Shown here: one piece after another, positions 23,930 to 35,984 of the stretch
Layout of the letters: every line of letters starts with the position of its first letter
Numbering within the stretch: the first letter of the stretch is position 1
Source: Cynocephalus volans
Taxonomy: Eukaryota > Chordata > Mammalia > Dermoptera > Cynocephalidae
Assembly: GCF_027409185.1 (NCBI RefSeq)
Contig: NC_084465.1
Span: 31,041,864 to 31,105,863, forward strand
Length of the DNA: 64,000 nucleotides
Direction: 5' to 3'
The notes under the pieces: generated by a model
Database searches by the model: none
Seen by the model: the letters and a program-made list of their open reading frames with translations, nothing else
What the model was told of the DNA's origin: nothing
Made by a program: the position numbers and the translations under genes

Positions 23930-24748
23930 GTCTCATCTCTGGGAGTCACTACCTTCACCTTATGTGCTCTGTGTATAGACCGCTTCCGTGCTGCCAGCAA
24001 CGTACAGATGTACTATGAAATGATCGAAAACTGTTCTTCAACCACTGCCAAACTTGCAGTCATATGGGTCGGCGCTCTACTGTTGGCACTTCCAGAAGTT
24101 GTTCTCCGCCAGCTGAGCAGGGAGGATTTGGGGTTTAGCGGCCGAGCACCTGCAGAGAGGTGCGTTATAAAGATCTCTCCTGATTTACCCGACACCATCT
24201 ATGTTTTAGCCCTCACTTACGACAGTGCGAGACTCTGGTGGTATTTTGGCTGTTACTTTTGTTTGCCCACACTTTTCACCATCACCTGCTCTTTAGTGAC
24301 TGCAAGGAAAATCCGCAAAGCAGAGAAAGCCTGTACCCGAGGGAATAAGCGGCAGATTCAACTAGAAAGTCAGATGAACTGTACAGTAGTGGCACTGACC
24401 ATTTTGTATGGATTTTGCATTATTCCTGAAAATATATGCAACATTGTCACTGCTTATATGGCTACAGGGGTTTCACAACAGACAATGGACCTCCTTAATA
24501 TCATCAGCCAGTTTCTTTTGTTCTTTAAGTCCTGTGTTACCCCAGTCCTCCTTTTCTGTCTCTGCAAACCCTTCAGTCGGGCCTTTATGGAGTGCTGCTG
24601 CTGTTGCTGTGAGGAATGCATTCAGAAGTCTTCCACAGTGACCAGCGATGACAATGACAACGAATACACCACAGAACTTGAACTCTCACCTTTCAGTACC
24701 ATACGCCGTGAAATGTCCACTTTTGCTTCTGTTGGAACTCATTGCTAA
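23930..24748 (+). CDS. GPR37: GPR37 coding exon 2 (residues 342-613): TM3-TM7 and C-tail
   Basis: The exon opens [20 protein letters not shown]. The class A DRY motif is DRF (358-360), as in the GPR37/endothelin-like group. C419 (in AERC) is the extracellular-loop-2 partner of C334. TM4 is about 382-400, TM5 about 443-463, TM6 about 491-512 and TM7 about 527-551. The NPxxY motif is replaced by a [12 protein letters not shown] sequence, a family feature. A run of six cysteines at 563-568 in the tail is a likely palmitoylation site. The protein ends VGTHC, a C-terminus known in human GPR37 to bind PDZ proteins such as syntenin-1. TAA is at 24746-24748. No frameshift or internal stop is present, the joined length of 613 equals human as I recall it, and the gene looks intact and constrained. 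Confidence 0.97.
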   Translation, partial: VSSLGVTTFTLCALCIDRFRAASNVQMYYEMIENCSSTTAKLAVIWVGALLLALPEVVLRQLSREDLGFSGRAPAERCVIKISPDLPDTIYVLALTYDSARLWWYFGCYFCLPTLFTITCSLVTARKIRKAEKACTRGNKRQIQLESQMNCTVVALTILYGFCIIPENICNIVTAYMATGVSQQTMDLLNIISQFLLFFKSCVTPVLLFCLCKPFSRAFMECCCCCCEECIQKSSTVTSDDNDNEYTTELELSPFSTIRREMSTFASVGTHC

Positions 24749-25980
<1,232 letters not shown>

Positions 25981-25984
25981 CCAT

Positions 25985-26400
25985 TTGGATTATTTGAATC
26001 CCCTCTCTTGTCTCTTCAGGAGTTCAAGTTTTGTAGGATATCTGCCATGTGGGACACATGTCTAAATCAGATGGCAGAGACAGTGACCTAGTGACACAGC
26101 GATATTTAAAAGCTACCAAAGAAGATGTGTGGTTGAATCTCTCTGCCTTCAGAAAGATCATGTTATAGGGAAACCCAGTTTTCTTGCTGGAAAAATGTGC
26201 TTTCTGCTTGTTGATTTCTGTACTATTTAGCATAAGTGAGTCGGTGCCTTCTTTCTCCCAGATTATAAAACATGATATTATTTAAAATCATTAAATCATA
26301 CTTTATTTTATTTTAAATCATATTTATTTTAAATAAATGTTACTTTAAATCATGCTTTAGCAGTATAAAATTTAGAGTGGATTCAGATCATTCATCTTCC
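25985..26400. other. Intergenic, AT-rich
   Basis: Contains imperfect repeats of a TTAAATCATACTTT type at 26285-26360. No gene seen. Confidence 0.5.
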
Positions 26401-26419
26401 AGAAGAAACCCATATTAAC

Positions 26420-27350
26420 TAAATGACAGTGCCCAAACTGGCGGCCACTGGGCCTTAGGCAGCCGGGAAACTTCTGGACCTTCCTCTTGCCGTCTCTTAA
26501 GGAAGGACTGCTGCGGGTGGCCAGTCGTGGGGGCTGACCGCCACTTTACCCTTGGCAGGAGAGGCTGCCTCATTTACAGGCAACAGCTTTGAAGTGTGGA
26601 GCAGGAAAAGAATTGTTTCTTAGCTGCAGCAGCCAGCTGCCCTATTCAGGATTCAAGGTTTCAGGCCAGCATGAAAGAAGATTCCTGGGAGCGCCCGAGC
26701 CACGCAGCGGGACCGAGTGAGCAGCCCAAGGCAGCGGCAGCCGAGGACGGGGATGGCAACGACGTGGAGGCAGAGAGGGAGCCGCCCGGCCCTGCCCAGC
26801 CATGTGAGTGACCTCCGGCCAGGCCCTGCTGGGGGGGTGGACGCCCGCCTGCCCGGCTTCCGCCTGCCCCACCGGGCCACTCACCGGCCCGGGGCTGCCT
26901 CCATTTTCTCAGGTGGTGGCGGCTCCGGCCCGGCTTGGCCAGGCCTGTCCTCCTCGCCCGGCTCGGCTCCTCTCTGAGCCTTCCCACTTGCTTGCCCCAG
27001 CGCGGGGCTTCCCGGGGCCTGCAGGCCAGCCTCCCCTCCCACTCCCTCCGCAGTTCTCTGGTGGGGCTGGTGGCGTGGGACGTCTCCGGCCAGCGTTGAG
27101 AGGGCAAGGAAGTACGGGCGGGCCGACTGTCACTCCACCACACCCTGGGCTCCGGCCCCCAGTAAACTTCCTGTTACCGGGAGGCAGATATCATCTCTGC
27201 GGCCACCAGTTCGGAAAAACGCCTAACCGATTTCTGGTTAGGAATAGTGTGGTCAGAGCCTTCCCAAGTTCACTTAAACCTGCCGGAGAGCTGACTGCAG
27301 GCGGGCACCGGAGTCAGTCCGCGCAGGAGGGATTCAAAGGTGAACCGTGT
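26420..27350 (+). promoter_or_regulatory. Second CpG-rich block with a possible first coding exon
   Basis: CG-dense sequence appears abruptly between AT-rich flanks, starting about 450 bp beyond the last GPR37 polyadenylation signal. Inside it, ATG at 26671 has A at -3 and opens a 46-codon frame (MKEDSWERPSHAAGPSEQPK..., ending at 26811). A strong donor GTGAGT lies at 26804-26809, just before the frame's own stop. A possible acceptor (TTGGCAG) precedes 26560. I do not recognise the peptide. It could be the first exon of an unannotated gene, a remnant of a duplicated gene, or a non-coding promoter. GC-rich frames on the minus strand here are probably chance. Confidence 0.5.
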
Positions 27351-27368
27351 GCTGCGGGCTCCTCCCCC

Positions 27369-27435
27369 AAGGAGCTCACACTCTGGTGTGGGAGATAAGA
27401 CAAGTACACAAATAATCCCAACCCAATACTCTTCA
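27369..27435 (-). repeat. Short L2-like fragment
   Basis: aaggagctcacactctggtgtgggagataagacaag corresponds to the reverse complement of an inner part of the L2 3' end. It lies at the edge of the second CpG block. Confidence 0.45.
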
Positions 27436-27599
27436 AAGGGATTTCCTCCCCCACACAGTCTGTATTCTAAGGGATTTGAGGGAGAATAAAAATAAGGCAC
27501 CATTGTCTTCTCACATATTGCTCTAATAGGCATTTGGAAAACTTCTCAAAAGAACACCTGAGCTAGGTTTTGGCTGCTGAACAGATCAACAATTGTGAT

Positions 27600-27960
27600 T
27601 CCACATTGTCTCTCATGTTTAGTCAATTTTATAAATCAAGAAATAGTGATTGAGCACATTATGTAGAAAAGGTTCTATGCTATTACTTGCAGTACACAGT
27701 GGTAAATAGAGCATAGCCTCAGACCTCACAAAACCAGGCAGGGGTGAGATGGACAGGAAGGAATAAGACAAATATATGAAAATCTATAATATAAACTAGG
27801 ACTTGTTAGCTGCTGTAAGAAAGAAGAAGAGTTCTAGGACAGATCAGAGAAAAGAGAACACTTCAGATTGGAGCAGAGCATGAAAGGCTTTATGAGATAA
27901 CCGAATGAACAGGCTTTTGAAAGGAGTTGATGAAAACTTGTGTGAGGAGTAGACACTTCA
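27600..27960 (-). repeat. L2 3' end, minus strand
   Basis: gtgattgagcacattatgtagaaaaggttctatgctatt...acacagtggtaaatagagc is a diverged reverse-complement L2 tail. Later text (gagcagagcatgaaaggctttatgag) fits the next L2 portion. Confidence 0.6.
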
Positions 27961-28859
27961 GGAAGAGAGAGCTAATTTAATAGAGAAATAGAGAAAGAAA
28001 TCACTGGGTGTGATTGAAGAATAAATGAATACTCCAGTTTGGCTCCTATGCTGTATGTGCATAGAAGCCTTGTGGAAAAAATAGTAATGAAAATTTGCAT
28101 TGAGGCCATATAATAAGAGGGTCCTATTTTGAAATATGTTTAGATGGAATCCTTCAGGAAGTGGAGTTTTGTTTTTAAGGTTTTTGAGTACGGAAGAAGC
28201 ATCATCACAACTCTGCAATAGAAGATCAACTTGGAAACAATTTAAAAAGGCTGGTGGGGAAGAGTGTGAACATGAAAACCCTAATAAGATGTTATAAAAG
28301 GTTGAACTGCAGTAAAGGCAGGAGAAACTTCCATTTCTTTTTTTCTTTTATACTTGCCTTTCAACTTTCAGTAGTTAAAACATGTACTTTCTTATCAAAT
28401 CATATCTCTGTCAAAGTAGACACTTTCATAAATCAAAATAAGTCATCCCAAGTATAAAGTGATTTGGAACTTTTCTCATAGTCTTGGGTTTTCCACAAAA
28501 AGCAATTTCTGTAGCATACTTTGGAAAATTGTTCAATTTTTTGTTCAGTTTCTCCCCCTTCTAGATCCTATCTAGCATCTTCCTCTCCTCATTTAAAACA
28601 AACAACAAAAAAACCCCCAAACTCACATCTAAGATTAAGTCCAGTAAAATTTTGATTAATCAGAAAACTCTAGGAATGATATTTATGTATACTTAATACA
28701 TAAATATTTATGTAGTTTCAGGATAACCAATGAAAATATTTTCAAAATATATTTGTCTGTATCTATAATTGGGTAGTATAATGAACTCAATTTGACATTT
28801 CTCTGATGATTCACAACTTTGAAGCCTTTACATGTATTACTTTTAGCATCAACTCATTT

Positions 28860-29140
28860 CTATTCAATTCAGTGAACATTTATTCAACTTTGTGCCCGGT
28901 GCTAGGCTAGGCAGGTAGAACACATAATTTAACTTTTCTTGACCTTAAGATTTCTGCCATTTAGTAATTTATTCTTTGAAAGTAAGACAGATGTAAACAA
29001 ATAGAATTTAGTGTGGTAAGTGCAGTGTGCATGAAGCATGGTGGTAAAAAAGATGGAGTGATGGTGGAAAGATAAAGTGAAGTGACTCCCATGTGGGATC
29101 AGTGGCTGGGAGGGAAGGAGGTAGAGGTCAGGTCTTCACA
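28860..29140 (-). repeat. L2 3' end, minus strand
   Basis: cagtgaacatttattcaactttgtgcccggtgctaggctagg matches the reverse complement of the L2 tail, continuing into ttagtgtggtaagtgcagtgtgc. Confidence 0.7.
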
Positions 29141-29479
29141 GAGGATGCAGATCAAATGTTCATTGTTTAGCCGCATAGCTGTAAGTCATTTATTGTATTC
29201 TGCTAAATTTGTGTTTATTCTAAGAAGTAACACAATATATAATATTTATATATATATTATAAAATATAATATTATAATATATAATGTTAATATTTCTTAA
29301 TATATATCCCTGATAATTCTTTCTCCTCATCATTTGCTATTTCTCAGAAAAGGAGAATTAAAATATAAGGTTTACTTCTTTAAGAATTATGATGAAATTA
29401 ATTTTAATGTGTTACAAAAAGTTTGCAAGTGATATAGAGTACACAGCATTGGTTAATAATGACTCTTTTATTATATCTC

Positions 29480-29860
29480 AATTCATTTTTTCAACAAATA
29501 TTTAGTGAGTACTACTATATGTTAAGCTGCATTGTAGGTGCATGTGATATAGCTGTGAACAAATCATCCAGAAGCACTGCCCTCTCTTGTTGAGAGAGAC
29601 AAACACTGCAAAATAAATAAATAAGGAGAATACACAGTATCTTCTATAGTGAAAAGTAGCACGCAGGAAAGGAGTGCCAGGGTAATGGGGGGTTATGAAG
29701 AAGATCGTACTGCCAAGGTAACATTGGAGTAAAATCTGAAGCAAGTAAGCAAGGGGGACAGATAGTGCAAAGTGTAAATCAGTCTGAGTCTGAAGACCTG
29801 AGAACCAGAGTGGGGAAGTAAGAGGGATCTTTGGTGTAAGTCCCAGTGTCCAAATGCCTG
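29480..29860 (-). repeat. L2 3' end, minus strand
   Basis: ttcaacaaatatttagtgagtactactatatgttaagc...gatatagctgtgaacaaatc is a clear reverse-complement L2 tail, followed by gacaaacactgcaaaataaataaata and later L2-like text. Confidence 0.75.
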
Positions 29861-29954
29861 AGGACAAGTTGATGTTTCATGGCCAGTAGATGGATGTCCC
29901 AGCTGATGGAGAGAGAGTAAATTCACCCTTTCTTCATCTTTTCATTCTATTTGG

Positions 29955-30130
29955 GCACTCAACGGGTTGAATGGTGCCTTCCACTTTGGTGAGAATAGAT
30001 CTTTATTCAGTCTGATTCAAATACTAATCTCTTCTGGAAACACCCTCACAGACATGCCCAAAATAATGTTTTACTAGCTCTCTGGGCATCCCTTAGCCCA
30101 GTCAAGCTGACACATAAAATTAACCATCAC
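29955..30130. repeat. Dispersed repeat, family unassigned
   Basis: aacaccctcacagacatgccc and agtcaagctgacacataaaattaaccatcaca are phrases that recur in many mammalian genomic sequences, but I cannot name the family. The piece directly abuts an MLT1 on its right. Confidence 0.45.
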
Positions 30131-30133
30131 AGA

Positions 30134-30560
30134 AGTTGTGTTAGTTTCCTAGGGCTGTTGAAACAAGGTACCAAAATCTGGGTGGCTTGAAATAACAGAA
30201 ACATATTCTCTGTCAGTTCTGGAGACTAGAAGTCCCAAATCAAGGAATTGGTAGGGCCACGCTTCCTCCTTATCCTCTGGGAGAAGATCTTTTCTCGCCT
30301 CATCCATCTTCTGACAATCCCAGCCTTGGCTTTCAGCAATATAACTTCAATCTCTCCCCTCATCTTCACAAGGCCATTTTCTCCCTGTGTGTCTTTTTTC
30401 CTCTTCTTATAAGGACACCAGTCATATTGGCTTAAAAACCCACTCTATTCCAGTATGACTCATCTATCTTAGCTGATTATATCTTCAGTGATTTTTTTCC
30501 AAATAAGGTCACATTCTGAGGTACTGGAGATTAAGACTTCAACATGTCTTTTTGAGGAAC
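30134..30560 (-). repeat. MLT1-type (ERVL-MaLR) solo LTR
   Basis: gtgttagtttcctagggctgttgaaacaaggtacc, gtggcttgaaataacagaaacatattctc, cttcttataaggacaccagtcat and aaataaggtcacattctgagg occur in the reverse-complement order of an MLT1 LTR. Confidence 0.85.
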
Positions 30561-30585
30561 ATAATTAAGTCCTCTAAGGGCATTC

Positions 30586-30810
30586 TAAGCAGAAGACTGA
30601 GTTACTCAAACTCGGAGTTACACCACAGGCTCCCCTGGTTCTCAAGTCTTCAGACTCAGATTGGATTATAACACCTGCTTTCCTGGTTCCTCAGCTTGTG
30701 TCATAGGAGTTCTCAGCCTCCTTGATTGTGTGGGCCAATTCCCATACTAAATCCCCCCTTATATAGCTATATATATAGCTCTGTTTCTTCGGAGAACATT
30801 GACTAACGCA
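30586..30810. repeat. Dispersed repeat, family unassigned
   Basis: gttctcagcctccttgattgtgtgggccaattcc...gctctgtttcttcggagaacattgactaa resembles a common mammalian dispersed element (ends in ...gttctgtttctctggagaaccctgactaat). Orientation and family are not determined. Confidence 0.45.
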
Positions 30811-30811
30811 C

Positions 30812-31055
30812 CTTAAAACTCCATAAATTTCTGCAGGGTTGGTGGTGACATTCCCTCTTTCATTCCTGATTTTGGTAATCTGTGTCTTCTTTCTCTTTTT
30901 CTTGGTCAGCTTGGTTAAAGGTTTGTCCATTTTGTTAATCATTTCAAAAAATCAACACTGATTTCATTGTTGTTTTCTTATAAGTTTTTGTTTTACATTT
31001 TTTTTTTGGTTTTAACTCTAATCTTTATTATTTCCTTTCTTAGCCTTGTAAGGAG
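30812..31055 (-). repeat. L1 ORF2 fragment, minus strand
   Basis: Translated on the minus strand, part of this segment reads NKMDKPLTKLTKKKRKKTQITKIRNERGN..., a diverged piece of L1 ORF2 in the region just before the reverse transcriptase. Internal stops are present. Confidence 0.75.
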
Positions 31056-32213
31056 CTTAGATATTGCTATTCCATCTTAACAGGTAAAAAGCCAAACAGA
31101 CTGAAAAATCAACAGCTTTCTAGGATTTGTAAGAGAGGTGAGAACACAGGGAAGATTATTGCCCCCAAGACTGAAGAGATAGACAGATGAATACAGGGAG
31201 TCTTCGCTGACTCACTAGAGCAGAGACTCAGTGAGCAGAAACCACCACAGGAAATAGTGCCCGGGTAGGAAACTCTCAACTGTAATTTAAAAATTGCTGA
31301 AGGCTCAGTGGGGACAACTCTGAGAGTTAAAAACTTTGGGGGAGCAGTCAATTTTGTGAGATTTATGTCCTGGAGCTTGACCACATTCTCACCACAAATA
31401 TTGGAGAAAAATCCCCTCATGCTTCCAGCAGGAGGAGGAAAAAAAGGAATCATTTAAAAATATGCCAGAACACTTCATTATTCTTAAATCCTGCTCTCAG
31501 GAGAAACTAGTTAAACAGAACCTAACCTGCTGGGGTTAGGGTCAGGATTAGGGTAAGAGTCTAACTGACCTGAGAGGAAGAAAATACTCAACTCTAGTCA
31601 GCTCTAGCCTTCCACATGGGAGAAGAGAAATAACCAACTCCAGCCCACTCTGGCCATCCTATCCCGCCAAAAGGAGGAAAGAAATTGAGAAACACTTGTG
31701 AAGTTTACAGTCCAGAAGCAAGGCTCACTAAAAACCTGATATGCAGTCATAGAACTATTGAACGCCTGTCCCCACACAGCTTCCCTAGTCATAGCAGTTC
31801 TTTCCACCTGGTATATCACAAGTGGCCATCAAGAAAAAATTATAAGGCATACCAAAAGTAAAAAAAGTAAACCACGATTTGAAGAGACAGAGCAAGCATT
31901 AGGACCAGACATAGCAGGGATGCTGGAATTATGAGACCAGACATTTAAAAACAACTATGATTAATACACTAAGGGCCCTAATGGATAAAGTAGGCAGCAT
32001 ACAAAAACACAGGGTGATTTACAAGGAGAGATGGAAATTCTAAGAGAGAACCAACAAGAAATGCTGGAGATAAAAAACACTATAACAGAAATGAAAAATG
32101 ACTTTGATGGGCTTATTATTAGACTGGACATAGCTGATGAAAGAATATCTGAACTTGAGAATATCTCAATGGAAACCTTCAAAACTGAAAAGCAAAGGAA
32201 AGAAAGACCAAAA

Positions 32214-32268
<55 letters not shown>

Positions 32269-32790
32269 AATTAAAAACAATAAATAAATAATGGAACGGT
32301 ATATCCAAGCATTGTGGGACAATAACCAAAGGCGTAACATACAAGTAATGGGAATATCAAAAGGAGAAGAAAAACAGAAGAAATATTTGAAAAAATAATA
32401 GCTAAGAATTTCCCAAATTAATGTCATACATCAAACTTCAGATCCAGGAAGCTCAGAGATCAATGAGCAGCATAAATATTTGAAAAGGAATAACCTACAC
32501 CTAGCCACATCATTTTCAAACTACAGAAAAATCAAAGTTAAAGAAAAACATCCTGAAAGAAGCCAGAGGAAAATAATACATTAACTGTAGAGGAACAAAG
32601 ATAATATTTGCATCTGACATCTCCTCAGAAACCACTCACCTAGAATGCTATACCCTACAAAATTATCCTTCAAAAGTGAAGAAAAAATATTTTCTCAGAC
32701 AAACAAAAATTGAGGAAATTTCTTGCCAGTAGACCTGCCTTCCAAGAGACATAAAAAGAAGTGTTTTGCAGAGAAGAAAAATAATATATT
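31056..32790 (+). repeat. Old L1 5' region and ORF1 remnant, plus strand
   Basis: The region 31980-32210 encodes a degraded ORF1 coiled-coil part (EILRENQQEMLEIKNTITEMKNDFDGLIIRLDIADERISELEN, split for length: heptad-like with ELEN end). The following text (gaagccagaggaaaataat..., ctagaatgctataccctac) matches the ORF1 C-terminal half. An AAAT microsatellite at 32210-32270 interrupts ORF1. Upstream text is L1 5'-UTR-like. Stops and frameshifts make it a pseudogene. Confidence 0.75.
32210..32272. repeat. (AAAT)n microsatellite inside L1 ORF1
   Basis: About fifteen AAAT units lie directly between the coiled-coil-like part and the downstream part of the L1 ORF1 remnant. Confidence 0.95.
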
Positions 32791-32794
32791 TCTC

Positions 32795-33200
32795 CCCATC
32801 TCCAGAGTTACTTAGTACTACACAAACTATTCATGTCAACAAAATGTTACACAGTTTTGGGAATCACCTGGATTAAGCTCTGGCCTGACCTTATACAAGA
32901 TGCTCTTAGCACCAGATATTCAAAGCAAAAACCTACATTCCTGCAAAATAGTCCATATCTTTGAAGCTAATATCAGTGTCTAAGCTGTTATTTAGCCTTA
33001 TATCTTTGACATTCTAAATGTCCTGTGTTCACATGAGAGGTCCTGCTGTCTCCCCTCCTGTACTCTCATACTATGTGTTAGTTAGCATAGGTATAGCAAC
33101 TTCCTTTTCTCTACCTTTATACCTGGTCCTGTACTGAAAAATATCTGGCAGAGAGCTCAATTCCTTTAAGAAATGTTTAAGATATTTTTGTTCACTTATT
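32795..33200. other. Intergenic, nothing recognised
   Basis: Lies between two L1 pieces. No frame or repeat that I can name. Confidence 0.45.
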
Positions 33201-33204
33201 AGTA

Positions 33205-33205
<1 letters not shown>

Positions 33206-33236
<31 letters not shown>

Positions 33237-34320
33237 TATTAAGAATATTCATGAGATACAAAGCTAACTGTCACCCCTCCTGCCCATGATATGAGGGCCA
33301 GATTCATATTGGGGGCATACCCATTACCAGAAATTACTTTTTTGCCCCTTGTCCCCACCCAATTATCCCCCAACCTCTCTCCTTCTCCTCCTCTCCCCCC
33401 CCCACTCCACTATACAGCCCTAGGAATGTTCCCTCCCTCTGTAAGACTATGGCACTACTGTGGTCTTTCTTTCCTGCCTTCCTTTCTCTCTTAGCTCCCA
33501 CATATGATTGAGCACATGTGGTATTTATCCCTCTGTGCTTTTCTTATTCCACTCAGCATGTTTCTCCAGGTTCATTCATGTTGTTGCAAATCGGAGTATT
33601 TCATTCTTTTTTTATGGCAGAGTAGTATTCCATAGTGTATACATACCACAGTTTCCTTATCCAATCATCTATTGATGGACATTTAGGTTGGTTCCATATC
33701 TTGGCTATTGTAAATAGAGCTTCAATAAACATGGGAGTGCAGCTTTCCCTTCATCATGATGATTTCCATTCCTCTTGATATAAACCCAGAAGAGGGATTG
33801 CTGGATCATATGGAAGATCTATCTGTAGTTGTTTGAGAAACCTCCATACTGTTTTCCATAGTGATTGTACTAATTTACAGTCCCACTGACAGTGCAGTAA
33901 TTTTCACTTCTCTCCACACCCTCGCCAGCATTTGTTATTCACCATCTTTTTGATTGCACCCAGTCTAACTGGAGTGAGGTGGTATCTTAATGTGGTTTTA
34001 ATTTGCATTTCCCTGATGACTAGTGATGTTGACCACTTTTTCATGTATCTGTTGACCATTTGTATGTCTTCCTTTGAAAATTGTCTATTCAGCTCCTTTG
34101 CCCATTTTTAAATTGGGTCATTTGTTTTTTTTATTGTATATTGCTTGGGTTCTATGTATATTCTGGGTATTAATCCATTGTCAGATGCATAGATAGCAAA
34201 AATTTTCTCCCACTCTGTAGGTTGTCTTTTCACTCTGTTGATTGTTTCCTTTGCTTTGCAGAAACTTTTTAGTTTGATATAGTCCCATTTTTTTTTCTTT
34301 TGCTGCTGTGCTTTCATATG
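33206..34320 (-). mobile_element. L1 3' half, minus strand (sense part of a 5'-inverted L1)
   Basis: Reverse-complement L1 ORF2 C-terminal and 3' text: at 34320-34108 it encodes a peptide like [24 protein letters not shown]..., and further left it has ttcattcatgttgttgcaaat and gtagtattccatagtgtatac. An (ATT)n run at 33206-33240 lies at the position of the tail. The adjoining plus-strand segment 34321-34779 is the same element inverted. Confidence 0.85.
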
Positions 34321-34779
34321 TAAAAACAAAAGACCCTGGATAGCCAAAGCAATCTTGAACAAAAACAATAAAGCCAGAGGCATAACTCTGCCTGACTTCA
34401 AATTATACTACAAAGCTGTTGTAACCAAAGCAGCATGGTACTGGTATAAAAATAGACATTCAGACCAGTGGAGTAGAATAGAGAACCCAGAAATAACTCC
34501 TCAAGCTTATAGCCATCTGATATTAGACAAAGGCAACAAAAATCTACATTGGGGAAAAGACTGCCTCTTCAACAAATGGTGCTGGGAAAACTGGATATCC
34601 ATATGCAGAAGAATGAAACTAGATATGCACCTCTCACCATACATTAAAATCAACTCAAAATGGATTAAATACCTGGGTATAAGACCTAAAATTACTAAAA
34701 TTACAAAGGGAAAATATAGGTGAAACACTTCAGCAGTTAGGTCAGGGCACAGGCTTTATGGATATGAGACCAGAAGCAC
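34321..34779 (+). mobile_element. L1 ORF2 segment, plus strand (inverted 5' part of the same L1)
   Basis: It encodes a long unbroken ORF2 stretch: ...[40 protein letters not shown], ending at 34723. In the L1 consensus this region directly precedes the part that starts the minus-strand segment. Both pieces meet the same consensus point (a GAA[A/G]GCAC motif at 34308-34315 reversed and 34773-34779), as expected from twin priming. Confidence 0.85.
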
Positions 34780-34780
34780 T

Positions 34781-34879
34781 TATTTTTGTTTTGACGGCTG
34801 GCCGGTAAGTGAATCCAAACCCTTGACCTTGGTGTTACAAGATGGCAGTCTAACCAACTGAGTTAACCAGCCAGCCCTC
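34781..34879 (-). mobile_element. tRNA-derived SINE, minus strand
   Basis: The reverse complement reads GGGCTGGCTGGTTAACTCAG with an A-box-like TTAACTCAGTTGG and a B-box-like GGGTTTGGATTC. The A-rich tail appears as TTATTTTTGTTTTG at 34780-34793. It belongs to the same broad lineage-specific class as the SINE at 3796 but to a different subtype. Confidence 0.8.
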
Positions 34880-34997
34880 ATATAAGATGATTTTATTCAA
34901 TAAATTTTCTTCTCCAGTCTTTCCTCCTTATTTTGAAATGGATTGATTTTGTCTTCAAGGATTCTCCAAGATGACAGGATAAGGTCCTTTCCTGATA

Positions 34998-35060
34998 ATT
35001 TGAATACATTTTAATGTACTCTTGCATTTTAATATATTCCTGCATTTTAATATACTCTTC
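34998..35060. repeat. 18-bp minisatellite, three to four units
   Basis: Near-identical units of ATTTTAATATACTCTTGC type follow one another. On the minus strand they translate to repeated YIKMQE. No gene is evident around them. Confidence 0.8.
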
Positions 35061-35419
35061 AATTATTTTCTGTTGGTTTGGCTTTCTATATTCTCTTTCC
35101 AGGCTGTGCATTTTCAGTACATCTTATTATGGCTAAGTTTTCTTATAAAGAAAGAGGAGGGAAAAACACATTAAAAGTTTCTACAATTTCACAATCATTT
35201 TTTATGAAAGTTCCCTCCCTCTCTCTGGAGAGTAGAAAATATATTTTTTCTTTGCCCTGGTCTTTTAGTGATTGTGATTGAAGAGTATTTACTAAAACCT
35301 AGTTTTACTTTGCTACGTATATTGTTAGTATTTAAATTTGAAATTATCCAACTAGGGCCTTTATAGTATACTGGAATTACATTATTTTAAAGCTCAAAAT
35401 GATTTTAAGGTCTTGCAGT

Positions 35420-35520
35420 ATTACTCAGCTTTTTTCTTTACATACACAGAACTTATTCTCTGAGAAGTTAACTGACTTACACAAAATTACATAATTTGAT
35501 TCTAGTTTAATATGGATTCA
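35420..35520 (-). repeat. Possible MIR fragment
   Basis: gaacttattctctgagaagttaactgacttacacaaaattaca resembles the reverse-complement MIR core. Very diverged. Confidence 0.3.
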
Positions 35521-35984
35521 CATGAGAATTATAAGTATAGAAAATCTTCTGGGGATTATAAATAATAACTCTTTTCTACTTAACCAGTATGCTCACAGCA
35601 GTCTATAAAATACTATCTTGATTCAGACAACACATAGTGAGGTTTAATAAATATTCATTCAATGGAAGAATGAACAAATCTTTAAACTAAAAGAATATGC
35701 AGAAAATACAGTTTAGCCAAATACAGATGGAAAATCAAGACTGTGTTGAAAAGCAGTGACCACAAAAAGAAAAAGGTGAGAAAGTCTAGTATTCCTGTAA
35801 CAGTGTTCAAACTATATAATTAGCAGTCCAGCATTAACCAAATGATGTACATATCTATTACCATATACATGGTGTATGTTCTAGACAAGCTATAACATCT
35901 GGGTGTTACAATTGAATTTTTAAATTTCTCTGTCCCAGAGTTATTAAGTCCAGATATCTCAAAAGCCACTGTAGGATTTTGCCC

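Noticed and set aside
26661..27143. 160-codon minus-strand frame over the second CpG island
   Set aside because: Arg/Ser/Pro-rich chance frame, antisense to the better-supported ATG-donor pair.
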